A DNA stretch of 64,000 nucleotides from positions 248,001 through 312,000 of the forward strand of contig NZ_JQMW01000011.1 in NCBI RefSeq assembly GCF_000744935.1. The letters are read 5' to 3'. Under the pieces are notes generated by a model. The model worked only from the letters and a program-made list of their open reading frames with translations. It searched no databases and was not told where the DNA came from. Source of the stretch: Clostridium sp. KNHs214 (GTDB lineage: Bacteria > Bacillota > Clostridia > Clostridiales > Clostridiaceae). How positions within the stretch are numbered: position 1 is the stretch's first letter; every line of letters starts with the position of its first letter. The position numbers and the translations under genes are program-made. Shown here one piece after another: positions 63,693 to 64,000 of the stretch.

Positions 63693-63724
63693 CATAAAAT
63701 AATAAAACCCTACTTAGGGATTTT
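63693..63724 (-). terminator. Likely terminator of a gene beyond the right side
   Basis: On the minus strand CCCTA / TAGGG with flanking A and T runs is followed by TTTTATTATTTT. An alternative pairing with GGGTTTT at 63738-63744 also exists. Bases 63725-64000 contain no gene that I can support. Confidence 0.5.
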
Positions 63725-64000
63725 CTTACATCTCAGTGGGTTTTAAATCAAATATATGTAAGGCGTGTAAGCCTCAATCTTTTATATCAAATACTGTATT
63801 GTACTGTCAATGGCTGGAATTTACCTCTACTAAGGTTTATTTAAAAATGGAAGTTAAAAAGTGCCTTTCCCTTAGTTTTGCTCCCTAATCTAACTACACT
63901 CCATTAAATCCAAATTAATTGAAAAAAAAGTTAGTTAATTAACATTTTCGTAAGAAATTCTTCATTTTTATAGTATGCATTTTGTAATATGTTTCCTTTA

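Overview
The window is AT-rich, low-GC Gram-positive DNA. It carries spore-germination genes (a gerA/gerB/gerC-type operon, YetF/DUF421, DUF1657), a Wzz/BY-kinase/PHP-phosphatase capsule module, clostridial thiol-peroxide genes, many TTG/GTG starts with strong GGAGG sites, and no lipid A genes. This points to an anaerobic spore-forming Clostridium, possibly the C. botulinum/sporogenes group; the species is an inference.

Region 1 (1-24.6 kb, all on the minus strand) is a surface-polysaccharide locus. Read in the direction of transcription it has chain-length and export regulators (Wzz, tyrosine kinase, PHP phosphatase at 23.1-20.9 kb), a PglF-like dehydratase, a PglD-like acyltransferase and an initiating sugar-phosphate transferase. 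A specialised NusG paralogue (LoaP type), a pilin-like protein, an epimerase, three glycosyltransferase-like proteins, an acyltransferase, a Wzy polymerase and a Wzx flippase follow. Next are a nucleotidyltransferase-like unknown and a kinase-fold protein, then an IS4-type insertion sequence. The last part holds a complete CMP-Kdo gene set (kdsB, kdsA, kdsD, kdsC) and the dTDP-rhamnose genes rfbA, rfbC and rfbB (cut by the window edge). A small sigma-70 factor lies just upstream and shares a conserved upstream element with the capsule operon.

Region 2 (24.6-47.5 kb) is housekeeping and accessory DNA: a patatin, an unknown protein, an MprF-type acyl transferase domain protein, deoB with a nupC broken by one in-frame stop, a TrxR-like/glutaredoxin/peroxiredoxin trio, lipoate ligase, lrgA and lrgB pushed apart by a repeat, a gerK-type operon, yetF, and a PAS-GGDEF-EAL protein.

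Region 3 (47.5-64 kb) has mscL with a zinc ribbon, threonine aldolase, a FAD/Rieske oxidoreductase, DUF1657, a protein with 9-residue tandem repeats, two membrane-anchored proteins resembling cell-wall-binding repeat 2, an OmpR-type regulator, asparagine synthetase, a decayed second copy of the IS, and a GNAT acetyltransferase.

The outstanding non-coding feature is a dense set of imperfect-palindrome repeat families (called A, B, C, D, E, F and G here). They are nested in each other and often sit exactly on stop codons. Several copies are inverted relative to each other and could allow inversions of 4 kb and about 16 kb.
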